A stretch of 19,142 nt of DNA, taken from Planctomycetota bacterium. GTDB lineage: Bacteria; Planctomycetota; UBA1135; UBA2386. The translations under genes were made by a program, and so were the position numbers. Position 1 is the first letter of the stretch. Each line of letters begins with the position of its first letter. Below the pieces are notes generated by a model. It had not been told where the DNA came from, made no database searches, and saw only the letters and a list, made by a program, of their open reading frames with translations. Of the stretch, positions 1-8,532 are shown piece by piece. The stretch spans positions 1 through 19,142 of the forward strand of contig JAGQRA010000587.1 in NCBI GenBank assembly GCA_020425885.1, written 5' to 3'.

Positions 1-201
1 AGCGCCGAGCTCGAGACCATCCTGCACGACATCGAGTCGGGCGACATCGACCTCGACGCGCTGTCGGAGCAGGTCGAACGCGCGGCGGCGCTGCTGGCGA
101 TCTGCCGCGCGAAGTTGGCCGCGACCGAGACCAAGGTCAGGAAGGTCGTCGCCGAGATGGCCGACGAGTCGACCGCGACCGACGACGAGGACGAACGATG
201 A
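1..201 (+). CDS. xseB: Exodeoxyribonuclease VII small subunit, 3' part (partial)
   Basis: Open from the left edge to a TGA at 199-201, giving the last 66 residues. The piece reads as the helical XseB core: a Leu/Glu-rich stretch around IESGDIDLDAL, then ERAAALLAICRAKLAATE, followed by an acidic Asp/Glu-rich tail. XseB is the small subunit that several copies of which bind the XseA catalytic subunit to form exonuclease VII, which degrades single-stranded DNA. The full protein is normally about 60-90 residues, so only a few N-terminal residues should be missing. The stop overlaps the start of the next gene (ATGA), so the two are probably co-transcribed. The xseA partner would be expected upstream, outside the window. 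Identification rests on a short but characteristic core. Confidence 0.8.
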   Translation, partial: SAELETILHDIESGDIDLDALSEQVERAAALLAICRAKLAATETKVRKVVAEMADESTATDDEDER

Positions 202-848
202 ACTTCGACTGGGAGGTCGCAACGTTGCTGTTCGTGACGTTCATCATCAGCGTCACCGTGCACGAAGCGGCGCACGCGTTGTTCGCCAAGCTCGGCGGCG
301 ACCCGACCGCCTACTACGCCGGCCAGGTCACGCTCAATCCCCTGCCGCACATCCAGCGCGAACCGTTCGGCATGCTGATCCTGCCGCTGCTGGTGCTGAT
401 CTCCAACAACGGCGGAGCCTGCATGGGCTTCGCCCACGCGCCGGTCAACCCGGTCTGGGCCTACCACCATCCGAAGAAGGCGGCCCTGATGTCGGCTGCG
501 GGACCGCTGGCCAACGTGCTGCTCGCCGCCATCGCCTTCACCACGCTGTGGTTCATCGGCCGCCCCGACGGCGCCACCATCACGGCCATCTACAACATCG
601 CCGGCGTGTTCCTGCGGATGAACCTGCTGCTCGCCGTGCTCAACTTCATCCCGCTGCCGCCGCTCGACGGCGCCGGCGTGTTGTCGGGCCTGTCGGCGCC
701 GGCCCGGCGCTTCTACGACTGGCTGCAGCGGATCCCCTACAGCTCCCTGATCGTGCTGGTGCTGCTGTTCATGAACTTCCACCACCTGTTCGACCCGGTC
801 CGTCGGACGGTGTTCGGCTGGCTGCCGGTGCACTGGATGCTGCGTTGA
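198..848 (+). CDS. Site-2-type zinc metalloprotease (peptidase M50 family)
   Basis: A 216-residue multi-pass membrane protein. The first hydrophobic segment carries the zinc motif HEAAH at residues 22-26 (His22, Glu23, His26). A later segment has NFIPLPPLDG at 149-158, the conserved M50 motif whose Asp157 supplies the third zinc ligand. Around residues 96-120 is the family's typical 'AAGPLANVLLA' segment. These are the small stand-alone M50 peptidases that cut within the membrane; substrates are not predictable here. There is no PDZ domain, unlike RseP. The ATG at 198 overlaps the xseB stop by four bases, and a GAGG lies 7 nt upstream, so the start is well supported and translation is probably coupled to xseB. 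Confidence 0.9.
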   Translation: MNFDWEVATLLFVTFIISVTVHEAAHALFAKLGGDPTAYYAGQVTLNPLPHIQREPFGMLILPLLVLISNNGGACMGFAHAPVNPVWAYHHPKKAALMSAAGPLANVLLAAIAFTTLWFIGRPDGATITAIYNIAGVFLRMNLLLAVLNFIPLPPLDGAGVLSGLSAPARRFYDWLQRIPYSSLIVLVLLFMNFHHLFDPVRRTVFGWLPVHWMLR

Positions 849-878
849 TCGGCGCCGGCACGGGTGGCGCACCGCCGG

Positions 879-2153
879 TCACGGCATGCCGGTGATCGCC
901 GCGCGCACCATCTCGCCGGCGAGCAGGCACGCGCTCATCGACACCTCGTAGGCGAACAGCGGGTCCCGCGCTTCCTCCTCGCGCATCAGGTAGCCGAGTT
1001 CGTCGTCGCAAAGGCCGAAGACGACCAGATCGGGCAGGCCGAGCTCGGCGCGGATCCTCTCGGCCAGGGCCGGCTCCATCTCACCGGGAACGGCGACCGC
1101 GGTGAAGGAGCCGATGCGCAGCAGGCCGACGGTGCTCCGGGCCGCGCCGTCATGGAGTTCGCGCGGCAGCACGCCCGTCAGCCGCCCGAGTCGGAAGCCG
1201 AGCGCGTGCACCGGCACGAACAGGTCGCGACGACGCACCTCGATGGCATCGACCTCGAGCACCTGCCCCGTCCGCAACGCCGCCTCGGCGACGTCGCAGG
1301 CCTGCTCGCCGAAGCCGATCACGCTCGCCATCGCGCGCGGACGGATCGCCGGCGAGATCAGGCCGCCGAGCGCGCCGTTGCAGAACACCGCCTGGCCGTG
1401 GCCGCGGGCACGCCATTCGTCGCACAGGGCCCCGACGAAGTCGGCGCTGAGCTCGGTGTTGCCACGCGGCAGCACCTCGGGATGACAGCCGAGGTGCAGC
1501 AGCGTGCCGACCGGCCGGCCATCGGCCACGGCCCTGGCCTGCAGCACGACGAGGCGACGATCGAAGACGCCGGCGCGATTGGTGTTCTTCAGCAGTCCTC
1601 GCGACGGCAGCATGCCGGTGCCGCGCACCAGCTCGGCCGCGACGGCCTTGGCACGAGCCTCGGCCACCGCCTCGCCGACTGCGTGGCGCAGCGCCATCAG
1701 ATAGCCGCGGTCGCGACCGGACGTCAGGAACCAGTAGCCCCACAACCCGATCAGGTCCGGACCGGCGTGGGTGTGGCTGGCACAGACGAAGACATCGCCG
1801 TTGGCGAAGCCGGCGATGCCGGCCTTGATCCAGTCGACGTCCTCGCGCAGCATGCCGAGGTTGTCGATGCCGACGATGGCGAACGGCCGCCCATCGGCTT
1901 CGACGACCATGGCCCGCACGCGGAGCGGCGAGGCGACCCCGGTGCTGGTCCTGCCGATGTCGAACCCGGACATGTATCCGCCGACCGTCGGCGTGATATC
2001 ACGTTCGGCGCTGCCGACGCGCAGCTCGCCGGCGACCGCAACCTGCCTGGCGTAGAACGCCGGCGTCGACGGTCGGCTGCGTTGGAAGATGCCGGCACAA
2101 CCGGCCGTCGCCACCATCAGGATCAAGGCGCAGACTCGAGGCAGGCCCGGCAC
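879..2153 (-). CDS. Neutral/alkaline ceramidase-like lipoprotein
   Basis: A 424-residue protein read from a GTG at 2153, one base after the stop of the upstream gene (TGA-A-GTG). That start gives a lipoprotein signal peptide, VCALILMVATAG with lipobox Cys19. The later ATG at about 2115 would cut into the signal. The body matches the N-terminal domain of neutral/alkaline non-lysosomal ceramidases: VGSAERDITP near residue 46, SHTHAGPD at 126-133 (metal-binding histidines), GCHPEVL at 222-228, and a GxLGGxISP segment around 262-272 where the family carries its catalytic serine region. Ceramidases split ceramide into sphingosine and fatty acid. This protein lacks the C-terminal domain of characterised enzymes (about 650 residues or more), so the substrate may differ and ceramidase activity is not established. 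Probably anchored in a membrane facing the periplasm. Confidence 0.75.
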   Translation of the reverse strand: MPGLPRVCALILMVATAGCAGIFQRSRPSTPAFYARQVAVAGELRVGSAERDITPTVGGYMSGFDIGRTSTGVASPLRVRAMVVEADGRPFAIVGIDNLGMLREDVDWIKAGIAGFANGDVFVCASHTHAGPDLIGLWGYWFLTSGRDRGYLMALRHAVGEAVAEARAKAVAAELVRGTGMLPSRGLLKNTNRAGVFDRRLVVLQARAVADGRPVGTLLHLGCHPEVLPRGNTELSADFVGALCDEWRARGHGQAVFCNGALGGLISPAIRPRAMASVIGFGEQACDVAEAALRTGQVLEVDAIEVRRRDLFVPVHALGFRLGRLTGVLPRELHDGAARSTVGLLRIGSFTAVAVPGEMEPALAERIRAELGLPDLVVFGLCDDELGYLMREEEARDPLFAYEVSMSACLLAGEMVRAAITGMP

Positions 2154-2154
2154 T

Positions 2155-3129
2155 TCAGACGGTCTCGAGGAGGACCCGCGCCCTGGCAAGAGCCTGGCGC
2201 GCGTCGGCCGCACCGCGATGGCTCGTCGCCCGTTGCAATGACCGCAGGTAATGCGCCAGCACCTCGCGGTCGTCGAGATCACGGAGGTAATGGCTGACCT
2301 GATCGAAGCCGCTGGAGCGGAGGTAGCGCGCGCAATCGCATTTGGTGATCGTGCGACCGGCATGGAACGGGTCGACCAGCACCGGGCGGATGCCGTGCAG
2401 GCGAACGAGGAAGTGATCCGGCAGGGCGACACCGGCGACCGAGAGACCGGCCCAGCGCGCGACCAACAGATAGATGATCGACAGCGACACGGGGACTCCG
2501 GTCCCGGTGTCGAGCACGCGATCGATCAGGACATGATCGAGTTCGAGGGCGCTGGCGCCGCCACCGTTCTCACCGTGCCCCTTGAGTCCGACATCGTCGT
2601 GCAGCCGCTCGGCCAGCAGCCGCGCGCAGGTCGGCAGGCTGCGCCCGGCGAACTGGCGCCGCAGCACCGTTGCATGGCGCAGCAGGCGCCGGCTCAACAC
2701 GCTGCCCGGCGGCACGAACGTGCGCACCATGCGCGACAGCAGCGCCGCACCCTCGAGCAACGGCGGCACGGCCTCCTGGCTCGCGGGTTGTCCGAAGTGC
2801 AGCGACCCGGAGTCGGTCGACGCGAAGTGGGGCGAACCGGATTGGATCGGCTCGAGGCGAAGCGCGCCGAACTCGCGCAGATCCTTCTGCACCTCGAGCG
2901 TGCGGAGCACCGCCCGTGAACGCAGCCGCACCAGCAGCCGGTCGGCCTCGGCCGCGGACTCGAGCTGTTGCACCGCCACCTCGCCCCAGTGCAGCAGTCG
3001 TTCGCGGGCCGATGCATGCACCGCGCCGGCGTCATCGCCGAGCAATTCGATCGCGGTCGCGATCTGCTGCGCGGAAGGATGATTCGACTCGGGGATTCCG
3101 GACGGGGACGTCATGTCTGTCGCCGACAT
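2155..3129 (-). CDS. SirB1-like transglutaminase-fold family protein
   Basis: From ATG 3129 this gives 324 residues. The diagnostic stretch lies roughly at residues 210-265: GTGVPVSLSIIYLLVARWAG, then VALPDHFLVR and VLVDPFHAGR. This is the conserved core of the SirB1/UPF0162 (transglutaminase-like core 2) family, whose biochemical role is unknown. The N-terminal two thirds are helical and Arg/Leu-rich, with a family-typical early segment. Starts at 3189, 3129 and 3114 are possible. 3129 is preferred because the first 20 residues of the longest version look non-coding, although the GAGGTG before 3129 is too close to be ideal. It forms a two-gene unit with the ceramidase-like gene, one base downstream. 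Divergent from the decarboxylase gene. Confidence 0.75.
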   Translation of the reverse strand: MSATDMTSPSGIPESNHPSAQQIATAIELLGDDAGAVHASARERLLHWGEVAVQQLESAAEADRLLVRLRSRAVLRTLEVQKDLREFGALRLEPIQSGSPHFASTDSGSLHFGQPASQEAVPPLLEGAALLSRMVRTFVPPGSVLSRRLLRHATVLRRQFAGRSLPTCARLLAERLHDDVGLKGHGENGGGASALELDHVLIDRVLDTGTGVPVSLSIIYLLVARWAGLSVAGVALPDHFLVRLHGIRPVLVDPFHAGRTITKCDCARYLRSSGFDQVSHYLRDLDDREVLAHYLRSLQRATSHRGAADARQALARARVLLETV

Positions 3130-3281
3130 CACCTCATTCGAGGGGCGTCGAGGTCGCGAGCATAGCAAGCCCGGCGGCTGCAATCCCACCCGCTAGGCGG
3201 TACGAATCATGGCTGCCACCGCGCCACGGCGGGCCGGTTCACGAACTGCCCTTCGCATCGAACCGCCGTACGGAACGTACC

Positions 3282-4766
3282 ATGCCCGACTCCTCGATGA
3301 GCCCCGAAGATTTTCGTCGATCAGGTCATGCCGTAGTCGACTGGATCGCCGACTACCGCGCCCGAACACACTCCAACGCCGTGACCAGCACCGCTCGGCC
3401 GGGTGAGCTGCTCGCCCGCCTGCCGACCTCGCCGCCGGAATCGGGCGAAGGCTTCGCCGCGGTGCTGCAGGACCTCGACGCGCTGATCCTGCCCGCACTC
3501 GCGCATTGGCAGCATCCACGCTTCTTCGGCTACTTCCCGTCGAACGGCGACCTCGCCTCGGTGCTCGGCGACTTCCTGAGCACCGGACTGGGCGTCCTCG
3601 GCCTGACCTGGCAGTCGGCGCCGGCGCTCACCGAACTCGAAGACCGCGTCACCGATTGGATGCGCCAGATGCTCGGTCTGAGCACGAACTGGCACGGCGT
3701 CATCCAGGACACGGCTTCGACCTCGACCTTGATCGCGATGCTGTGCGCGCGGGAACGGACGACGGCGCACGCCGCATCACGTTCCGGCCTGCAAGACGGT
3801 GAACCCCCGCTCGTGGTCTACACCAGCGCCCAGGCCCACAGCTCGGTCGACAAGGCGGTCCTGCTCGCGGGCTTCGGCCGCGACCATCTGCGCAAGATCG
3901 AGACCGACGCCGAACGCGCGCTCGACGCCGATCGACTGCGCGCCGCGATCGCGGCGGACCGCGCCGCCGGTCGCCGACCCTGTGCGATCGTGGCCACGAC
4001 CGGAACGACGACCACCACGGCAATGGACCCGGTGCGAGCGTGCGCCGAGATCGCACGCGAGCACGGGCTGTGGCTCCACGTCGACGCCGCGATGGCGGGC
4101 TCGGCGATGATCCTGCCCGAGTGCCGCCGGCTCTGGCACGGCATCGAGGGCGCGGACTCGGTGGTGGTCAACGCGCACAAGTGGCTCGGCGCCGCCTTCG
4201 ATTGTTCGTTGCAGTTCGTCCGCGATCCCGAGCACCTCGTTCGCGTCATGAGCACCAACCCGAGCTACCTGCAGACCGACGTCGACGGTCAGGTCAAGAG
4301 CTACCGCGACTGGGGCATCGCGCTCGGCCGGCGCTTCCGCGCGCTCAAGCTGTGGAGCCTGATCCGCACCCATGGCACGACCGGGTTGCAACGGCGATTG
4401 CGCCGCGACCTCGACAACGCGCGGTGGCTGGCCGAGCAGATCCGTGCCGCACCCGAGTGGCGGATCCTGGCGCCGGTGCCGCTGCAGACGCTGTGCGTAC
4501 GACACGAGCCACCCGGGCTGGGCGGCGACGACCTCGATCGACACACCCTGGCCTGGGTCGAGCGATTGCACCGCAGCGGACGGGCCTTCGTCACGCCGGC
4601 CCAGCTCGACGATCGCTGGATGGTCCGCGTTTCGATCGGCGCGCTCGAGACCGAGCGCGATCACATCGCCGAGCTGTGGCAGGACATGAAAACTGCGGCG
4701 AACGGATCGCGTCCGTCCGCCGCAGGAGATGGTGCCGCAGGGAATGGTGCCCAGGACAAGACTTGA
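3282..4766 (+). CDS. Pyridoxal-dependent (aromatic-L-amino-acid type) decarboxylase
   Basis: A 494-residue group II PLP decarboxylase. The start at ATG 3282 gives MPDSSMSPEDFRRSGHAVVD, which aligns with the usual N-terminus of aromatic amino acid decarboxylases; ATG 3297 is an alternative. Visible family signatures are HPRFFGYFPSNG near residues 81-92, IQDTASTSTLIAM near 145, TTGTTTTTAMDP near 240, HVDAAMAGSA with Asp268 (PLP ring nitrogen), and NAHKWLG with Lys300 as the Schiff-base lysine. The fold removes CO2 from amino acids such as Tyr, Trp, Phe or DOPA; the exact substrate cannot be read from sequence. The last residues after about 470 (Gly/Ala/Asn/Ser-rich) look like unconstrained tail, and the coding sequence ends inside the oppositely oriented tRNA-Leu gene, overlapping its 3' 22 bases. 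Confidence 0.9.
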   Translation: MPDSSMSPEDFRRSGHAVVDWIADYRARTHSNAVTSTARPGELLARLPTSPPESGEGFAAVLQDLDALILPALAHWQHPRFFGYFPSNGDLASVLGDFLSTGLGVLGLTWQSAPALTELEDRVTDWMRQMLGLSTNWHGVIQDTASTSTLIAMLCARERTTAHAASRSGLQDGEPPLVVYTSAQAHSSVDKAVLLAGFGRDHLRKIETDAERALDADRLRAAIAADRAAGRRPCAIVATTGTTTTTAMDPVRACAEIAREHGLWLHVDAAMAGSAMILPECRRLWHGIEGADSVVVNAHKWLGAAFDCSLQFVRDPEHLVRVMSTNPSYLQTDVDGQVKSYRDWGIALGRRFRALKLWSLIRTHGTTGLQRRLRRDLDNARWLAEQIRAAPEWRILAPVPLQTLCVRHEPPGLGGDDLDRHTLAWVERLHRSGRAFVTPAQLDDRWMVRVSIGALETERDHIAELWQDMKTAANGSRPSAAGDGAAGNGAQDKT

Positions 4767-4832
4767 ACTTGCAAGCCCAAAAAGGGCGCCAGCACCTCAA
4801 GCTGGTGCGTCTGCCAATTCCGCCACCTGGGC
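4745..4832 (-). tRNA. tRNA-Leu (anticodon GAG), CCA encoded
   Basis: Read on the minus strand, the acceptor 5' strand GCCCAGG (4832-4826) pairs perfectly with CCTGGGC (4755-4749), followed by discriminator A and an encoded CCA (4747-4745). The D arm is GCGG...CGC. The anticodon stem is CCAGC/GCTGG around loop TTGAGGT, giving anticodon GAG for Leu codons CUC and CUU. The long variable arm GCCC-TTTTT-GGGC is typical of class II tRNA-Leu. The T arm GCAAG/CTTGT encloses TTCAAGT. The 3' end overlaps the stop region of the convergent decarboxylase gene. Confidence 0.97.
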
Positions 4833-4850
4833 CCACTGGCACGGCGCGGG

Positions 4851-4878
4851 AGCCTAGCGCCCGGACCCGGCTTGTCAA
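4851..4878 (-). promoter_or_regulatory. Sigma70-type promoter of tRNA-Leu
   Basis: On the minus strand there is a perfect -35 TTGACA (4878-4873), a 16-nt spacer and a -10-like TAGGCT (4856-4851), which keeps the important T1, A2 and T6. The tRNA 5' end lies 18 nt downstream, leaving a short 5' leader for RNase P. The spacer is one base short of optimal. Confidence 0.6.
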
Positions 4879-4925
4879 CCCTGCGTGAGACCGGATCGCG
4901 GGTGCCGCGTTACGGCGTCGAGAGG

Positions 4926-4997
4926 CTCCCGGACCGACGCGGCAGCGGCGCCGGAGGCTCGTGCCGAGGCATCGATGCCGTACCGCGTCGCGGCGTC
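4926..4997 (-). repeat. 72-bp imperfect-palindrome element, copy 1
   Basis: Aligns without gaps to 9669-9740, with 53 of 72 positions identical by my count. The best-conserved blocks are GCAGCGGCGCCGGA (4942-4955, 14/14) and 4972-4997 (23/26); the 16 bases between are diverged. It contains short palindromes such as CCGCGTCGCGG and GGCATCGATGCC. On the minus strand it begins exactly 7 nt after the stop codon of the 708-residue protein gene, the same spacing as copy 2. It could be a REP-like element or a transcript-end structure. Confidence 0.6.
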
Positions 4998-5004
4998 GCA
5001 GGAA

Positions 5005-7131
5005 TCAGTTGTTGAGCAGCAGCTTGGTCTGGAACCGGATGAAGTTCTTCGTCAGCTCGAGCTGGACGTAGCCGACATCGAGCAGCTGTGCCATCGCCCG
5101 CAGCTGGCTCATCTGGCCGCGATCCTTGGCCGAGAAGCTGGTCTTCTCGCGCCGCCACTTGTCGCGCATCGCCTGCTGCACGGCCTCTTCGAACTCGCCC
5201 TCCCGCACCTCGCGCGGCATGCTCGCCTTGCTGCGGTAGCGGGCGAACCGGGCCCGGCGGACCTCCTCCTCGACCTGCAGCCGGACGATGCTGAGCCAGC
5301 CGGGATCGGGCAGCTCGTTGTCGGCCTCGGCGAAGCGCAGGTAGTCGTCGAGCACCGGCAACAGGTTCTTGCCGCGCAGCCACAGGAAGCCGTTGAGCGC
5401 ATCGGGCAACTCGCGGTCGAGCAACGCGAACTGCGGCAGCGCCTGGATCGACTTGTTGCCCGGAACCCGATAGTGGGTCCGCATGATGTCTTTGATCAGC
5501 GCTCCCGAGTTCGACACCATGAAGAACTGACGGAACACCATCATCGCGACCTCGCCCGTCGCCGGGATCTGCGGGTTGCAGAACTCGGTCACCGGCTCGG
5601 GCAGCGTGCCGCCGGGGAACGGCACCTTGAAGTGCCACACCTTGTTGATGTGGAAGCTGCCCGAGTTGTTCATCACCATGCTGATGAGGTCGTCGAGGAT
5701 GCCGTTGCTGCCGGGTCGGATCCAGAACACCCAGGCCACCTGCGGCATCGGCGACTTGCGCGCGACCGGCACCATCAGGTTGCCGTCGTCGTCGCGCGAC
5801 AGGTCCTCGACGTTGCGCCGGAACACGAACCCGGCGCGCGGCAGCAGCGCGATCTGCAGCCGCTGGATCAGGTCGTTCATGTCGGTCAGCTGGGCGTTCT
5901 GGAACGTCGATCGCCGCGCCATCTCGTTCATCAGATCGCGCTCGGCAGGCTCGAGCGCGCCGAACATCGCGTGCATGAACTCACCGACCGGCATTCGCAG
6001 CGCCGCCGCCGCACAGGCGCTGTCGGGCACCATCCCGATGAAGGGCTCGAGCCACTCGCCACGCGGCCGGCTCTCGGCGGTGTAGAAGCTGCTCTGGAAC
6101 GCGCTGTGCTGCTTGCTGTTGAGCGCGATCTGTCCGGTCGCGCACAGCGCCTCCTCGCCCGGGGTGCCGTCGAACATCAGCCCGCCGGTCACCTTGAGCC
6201 AGCCCTTGAGGTTGAGGAAGCTGGCCAGCACACGCTCGTTCATGCTGTCCTCGGCCGCCGGGTTCGGCCACACCGAGGCGAAACGGAGGAAGGCGTCGAA
6301 CGCGTTGGGTTCGAACATGTACTCGACGACGTTGGGCTCGTCGATCGCGTTGTCGTCGGCCCATTCCTCGATCCGCGCCACGGCGCCGTCGGCGTAGGCC
6401 GCGACCCGACCGAACGGCTCCTCGTCGCGGTTGCCGTCGATGAGGCGCTGCGACTGCTCGAGGATGAACTCGCTGTTGGCGACCATCAGCACATCGAGAT
6501 GCCGCTTGATGTAGAGCGTGGCCGCGCCCGCCGGCGTGACGACGAGCATGTCCCCCTTGGTCTCGATCCGGACTCCGTTCTGGGCGACCTGATCCTGGAC
6601 GTAGCCGAAGCCGGCCAGGCCCAGCGCCGCCTTGATGCGCCAGCTGACGCGCAGGTAGCAGCACCACCAGGGCTCGGCGAGCGGCCGCGGCGTCTGCTGC
6701 TGATAGTCCTGCACGTAGCCGGCGACGAGGACCTCGCGGCCGATCAGATCGCCGAGCAGATCGACCCAACCGCCGCTGTCCCGGCCCACCTGCTCGGCGG
6801 CCTGGCGCGCCTGCTGCACGGCGCGCTCGAGCCCGGCCTGACGCAGCTCCTGTCCGATCGGCCCGGCGTCGAGTTCGGCGAATCCCGAGGCCTGCGACAG
6901 GTCCTCCCACAGCTTCGGCTCGGGAAAGACCACGAAATCGTCCGCCAGGTGTTGCTTGCGGGCGAAGAAGTTGACGCCGCGCGGCACGAGGTCGCGCACG
7001 TCGCGCACGGTCCCCTCGAACGGATTGAAGACGAAGGCACCGACGAACAGCAGCAGGAACGCGATCAACGCTCCGATCACGACGGCGATGCGCTTCAGGA
7101 TCCTGGACTTCTTCTTCGGCGTCTTGCTCAT
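5005..7131 (-). CDS. Membrane-anchored protein of unknown function (708 aa)
   Basis: The start at ATG 7131 gives MSKTPKKKSRILKRI, a basic N-terminus followed by a single hydrophobic segment at about residues 15-37 (AVVIGALIAFLLLFVGAFVF). The remaining 670 residues are soluble, so an N-in, C-out signal-anchor topology is likely, with the bulk outside the cytoplasm. I recognise no catalytic motif. The sequence has alternating hydrophobic strands and short helices, a Trp/Cys patch WWCCYLRVSW near residue 155, and stretches such as LDVLMVANSEFILEQSQRLID that resemble repeated 'value and bookkeeping' segments in large DUF-type anchored proteins. Longer reading upstream to 7269 is rejected because those residues are low-complexity. 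It is divergent from the aminotransferase gene across about 186 bp. A copy of the 72-bp element follows its stop. Confidence 0.8.
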   Translation of the reverse strand: MSKTPKKKSRILKRIAVVIGALIAFLLLFVGAFVFNPFEGTVRDVRDLVPRGVNFFARKQHLADDFVVFPEPKLWEDLSQASGFAELDAGPIGQELRQAGLERAVQQARQAAEQVGRDSGGWVDLLGDLIGREVLVAGYVQDYQQQTPRPLAEPWWCCYLRVSWRIKAALGLAGFGYVQDQVAQNGVRIETKGDMLVVTPAGAATLYIKRHLDVLMVANSEFILEQSQRLIDGNRDEEPFGRVAAYADGAVARIEEWADDNAIDEPNVVEYMFEPNAFDAFLRFASVWPNPAAEDSMNERVLASFLNLKGWLKVTGGLMFDGTPGEEALCATGQIALNSKQHSAFQSSFYTAESRPRGEWLEPFIGMVPDSACAAAALRMPVGEFMHAMFGALEPAERDLMNEMARRSTFQNAQLTDMNDLIQRLQIALLPRAGFVFRRNVEDLSRDDDGNLMVPVARKSPMPQVAWVFWIRPGSNGILDDLISMVMNNSGSFHINKVWHFKVPFPGGTLPEPVTEFCNPQIPATGEVAMMVFRQFFMVSNSGALIKDIMRTHYRVPGNKSIQALPQFALLDRELPDALNGFLWLRGKNLLPVLDDYLRFAEADNELPDPGWLSIVRLQVEEEVRRARFARYRSKASMPREVREGEFEEAVQQAMRDKWRREKTSFSAKDRGQMSQLRAMAQLLDVGYVQLELTKNFIRFQTKLLLNN

Positions 7132-7317
7132 TGCATCTCGGGGCACCGTTCGACGTACCGGTCGTCTCGGGCACAGCAGCGTAACGACGGGCCCGATGGG
7201 CGCACGCACGGACTTCGACGACGACGACGCCGACAACTTCCTGCCAGTGTCGGGTACCGGAAGCGGCACGACCCGAGGTCATTTGCCTTCGCCGCTGGCG
7301 GGGGTTCTACTGCCGGC

Positions 7318-8508
7318 ATGACTGGCCTCGCCGAGAACGCACGCACCGCCCGCATCGAGGAATCGCCGACCCTGGCGATCTCGGCGATGGCGGCCCGCAT
7401 GAAGGCCGCCGGCCAGGACGTCGTCTCGCTCGGCGCCGGTGAGCCGGACTTCCCGACCCCCGAGCCCGTTGCCAAGGCCGCGATCGAAGCCATCGAGACC
7501 GGGAACTACCGCTACACCGCCGCCGCCGGCATACCGCAGCTGCGTCGGGCCGGCGCCGAATGGCTGCGCTCGAGCTTCGGGCTCGACTACGCGGCCGACG
7601 AGGTGATGGTGTGCGCCGGCGCCAAGGCCGCGCTCCACATGGGCCTCGAGGCGATCGTCGAGCCGGGTGATCGCGTGCTGATCCTGGCACCGTACTGGGT
7701 CTCCTACCCGGCGCTCGTGACGTTGGCCGGCGGCGAACCCGTCGTGCTGCCGCCGGTGCCCGAACTCGGCATGGTGCACGACGGCGACACGATCGAACGC
7801 GCCGCCCGCGAACACGGCGCCAAGGGCATCCTGCTCAACTTCCCGAACAACCCGTCGGGCGCGGTCGCATCACCGAGCCAGATCGGCGACATCGTCGCGG
7901 TGGCGGCGCGGAACGACATGTGGATCGTCTCGGACGAGATCTACAGCACGCTGCTCTACGATGGCGCGGAGCATCGCAGCCCGGCGGCGATGCCGGGCGG
8001 CCGCGACCGCACGATCGTCGTCAACGGCTTCACCAAGAGCCACACCCTGACCGGCTGGCGCACGAGCTTCCTGGCCGCACCGGCACCGATCGTCGCCGCC
8101 TGCTCGCGTATCCAGAGTCAGGTGCTCGGCAACCCGTGCACGATCAGCCAGGCCGCGATGCTGGCGGCATGCGAGCATCCCGTCCCCGAAGAACAGCGAC
8201 GGCGCATGGCGGCGTTCGACGCCCGACGTCGCTACCTGGTCGCGGAGATCAACCGCATCCCCGGTCTGCACCTGAGCTCGCCGCAGGGCGCGTTCTACGC
8301 CCTCGTCGACGCCCGTGAACTGTGCCGCGAACGCGGCATCGACGACCTCGAGATGTGCCGGCAGCTGCTCGAGAACCATCTGCTCGCCGGCATCCCCGGC
8401 AGCGCCTTCGCGATCCCCGAGTTCGTCCGCTTCAGCTACGCGGCGGCGATGGACAGCCTGCGCGAGGCGGTCCTGCGCCTGCGCGCCTACGCCACCGGCG
8501 ACCGGTGA
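7318..8508 (+). CDS. Class I/II pyridoxal-phosphate aminotransferase (aspartate aminotransferase subgroup Ib type)
   Basis: A 396-residue fold-type I aminotransferase. Visible landmarks are VVSLGAGEPDFPTP near residues 37-50, YTAAAGIPQLRRA near 63-75, FPNNPSGAV near 180 (Asn contacting PLP), SDEIYSTLLYDG with Asp206 and Tyr209, NGFTKSHTLTGWR with the Schiff-base Lys240, and an Arg in FVRFSYA near the C-terminus that should bind the substrate carboxylate. This pattern fits bacterial aspartate aminotransferases of the Bacillus/Thermus kind, some of which also act on prephenate or other substrates. The ATG at 7318 gives the usual short N-terminus (MTGLAENARTARIEESPTLAI). The reading frame stays open far upstream, antisense to the 708-residue gene, but that part is a shadow. 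The exonuclease gene follows after 24 nt, so the two may form one transcript. Confidence 0.9.
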   Translation: MTGLAENARTARIEESPTLAISAMAARMKAAGQDVVSLGAGEPDFPTPEPVAKAAIEAIETGNYRYTAAAGIPQLRRAGAEWLRSSFGLDYAADEVMVCAGAKAALHMGLEAIVEPGDRVLILAPYWVSYPALVTLAGGEPVVLPPVPELGMVHDGDTIERAAREHGAKGILLNFPNNPSGAVASPSQIGDIVAVAARNDMWIVSDEIYSTLLYDGAEHRSPAAMPGGRDRTIVVNGFTKSHTLTGWRTSFLAAPAPIVAACSRIQSQVLGNPCTISQAAMLAACEHPVPEEQRRRMAAFDARRRYLVAEINRIPGLHLSSPQGAFYALVDARELCRERGIDDLEMCRQLLENHLLAGIPGSAFAIPEFVRFSYAAAMDSLREAVLRLRAYATGDR

Positions 8509-8532
8509 GGCACGACAACCGATGAGACACCG

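Noticed and set aside
864..2297. Long plus-strand reading frame opposite the ceramidase-like gene
   Set aside because: Arg/His/Gln/Ala-rich shadow frame typical of high-GC DNA; the minus-strand product has clear family motifs.
3240..3281. GTAC-rich inverted repeat before the decarboxylase as an operator
   Set aside because: GTAC-GGAAC-GTAC is too short to separate from chance.
4885..7317. Long open frame upstream of and fused in frame with the aminotransferase
   Set aside because: It is antisense to the 708-residue protein, rich in Arg, His, Gln and Glu without structure; the aminotransferase begins normally at 7318.
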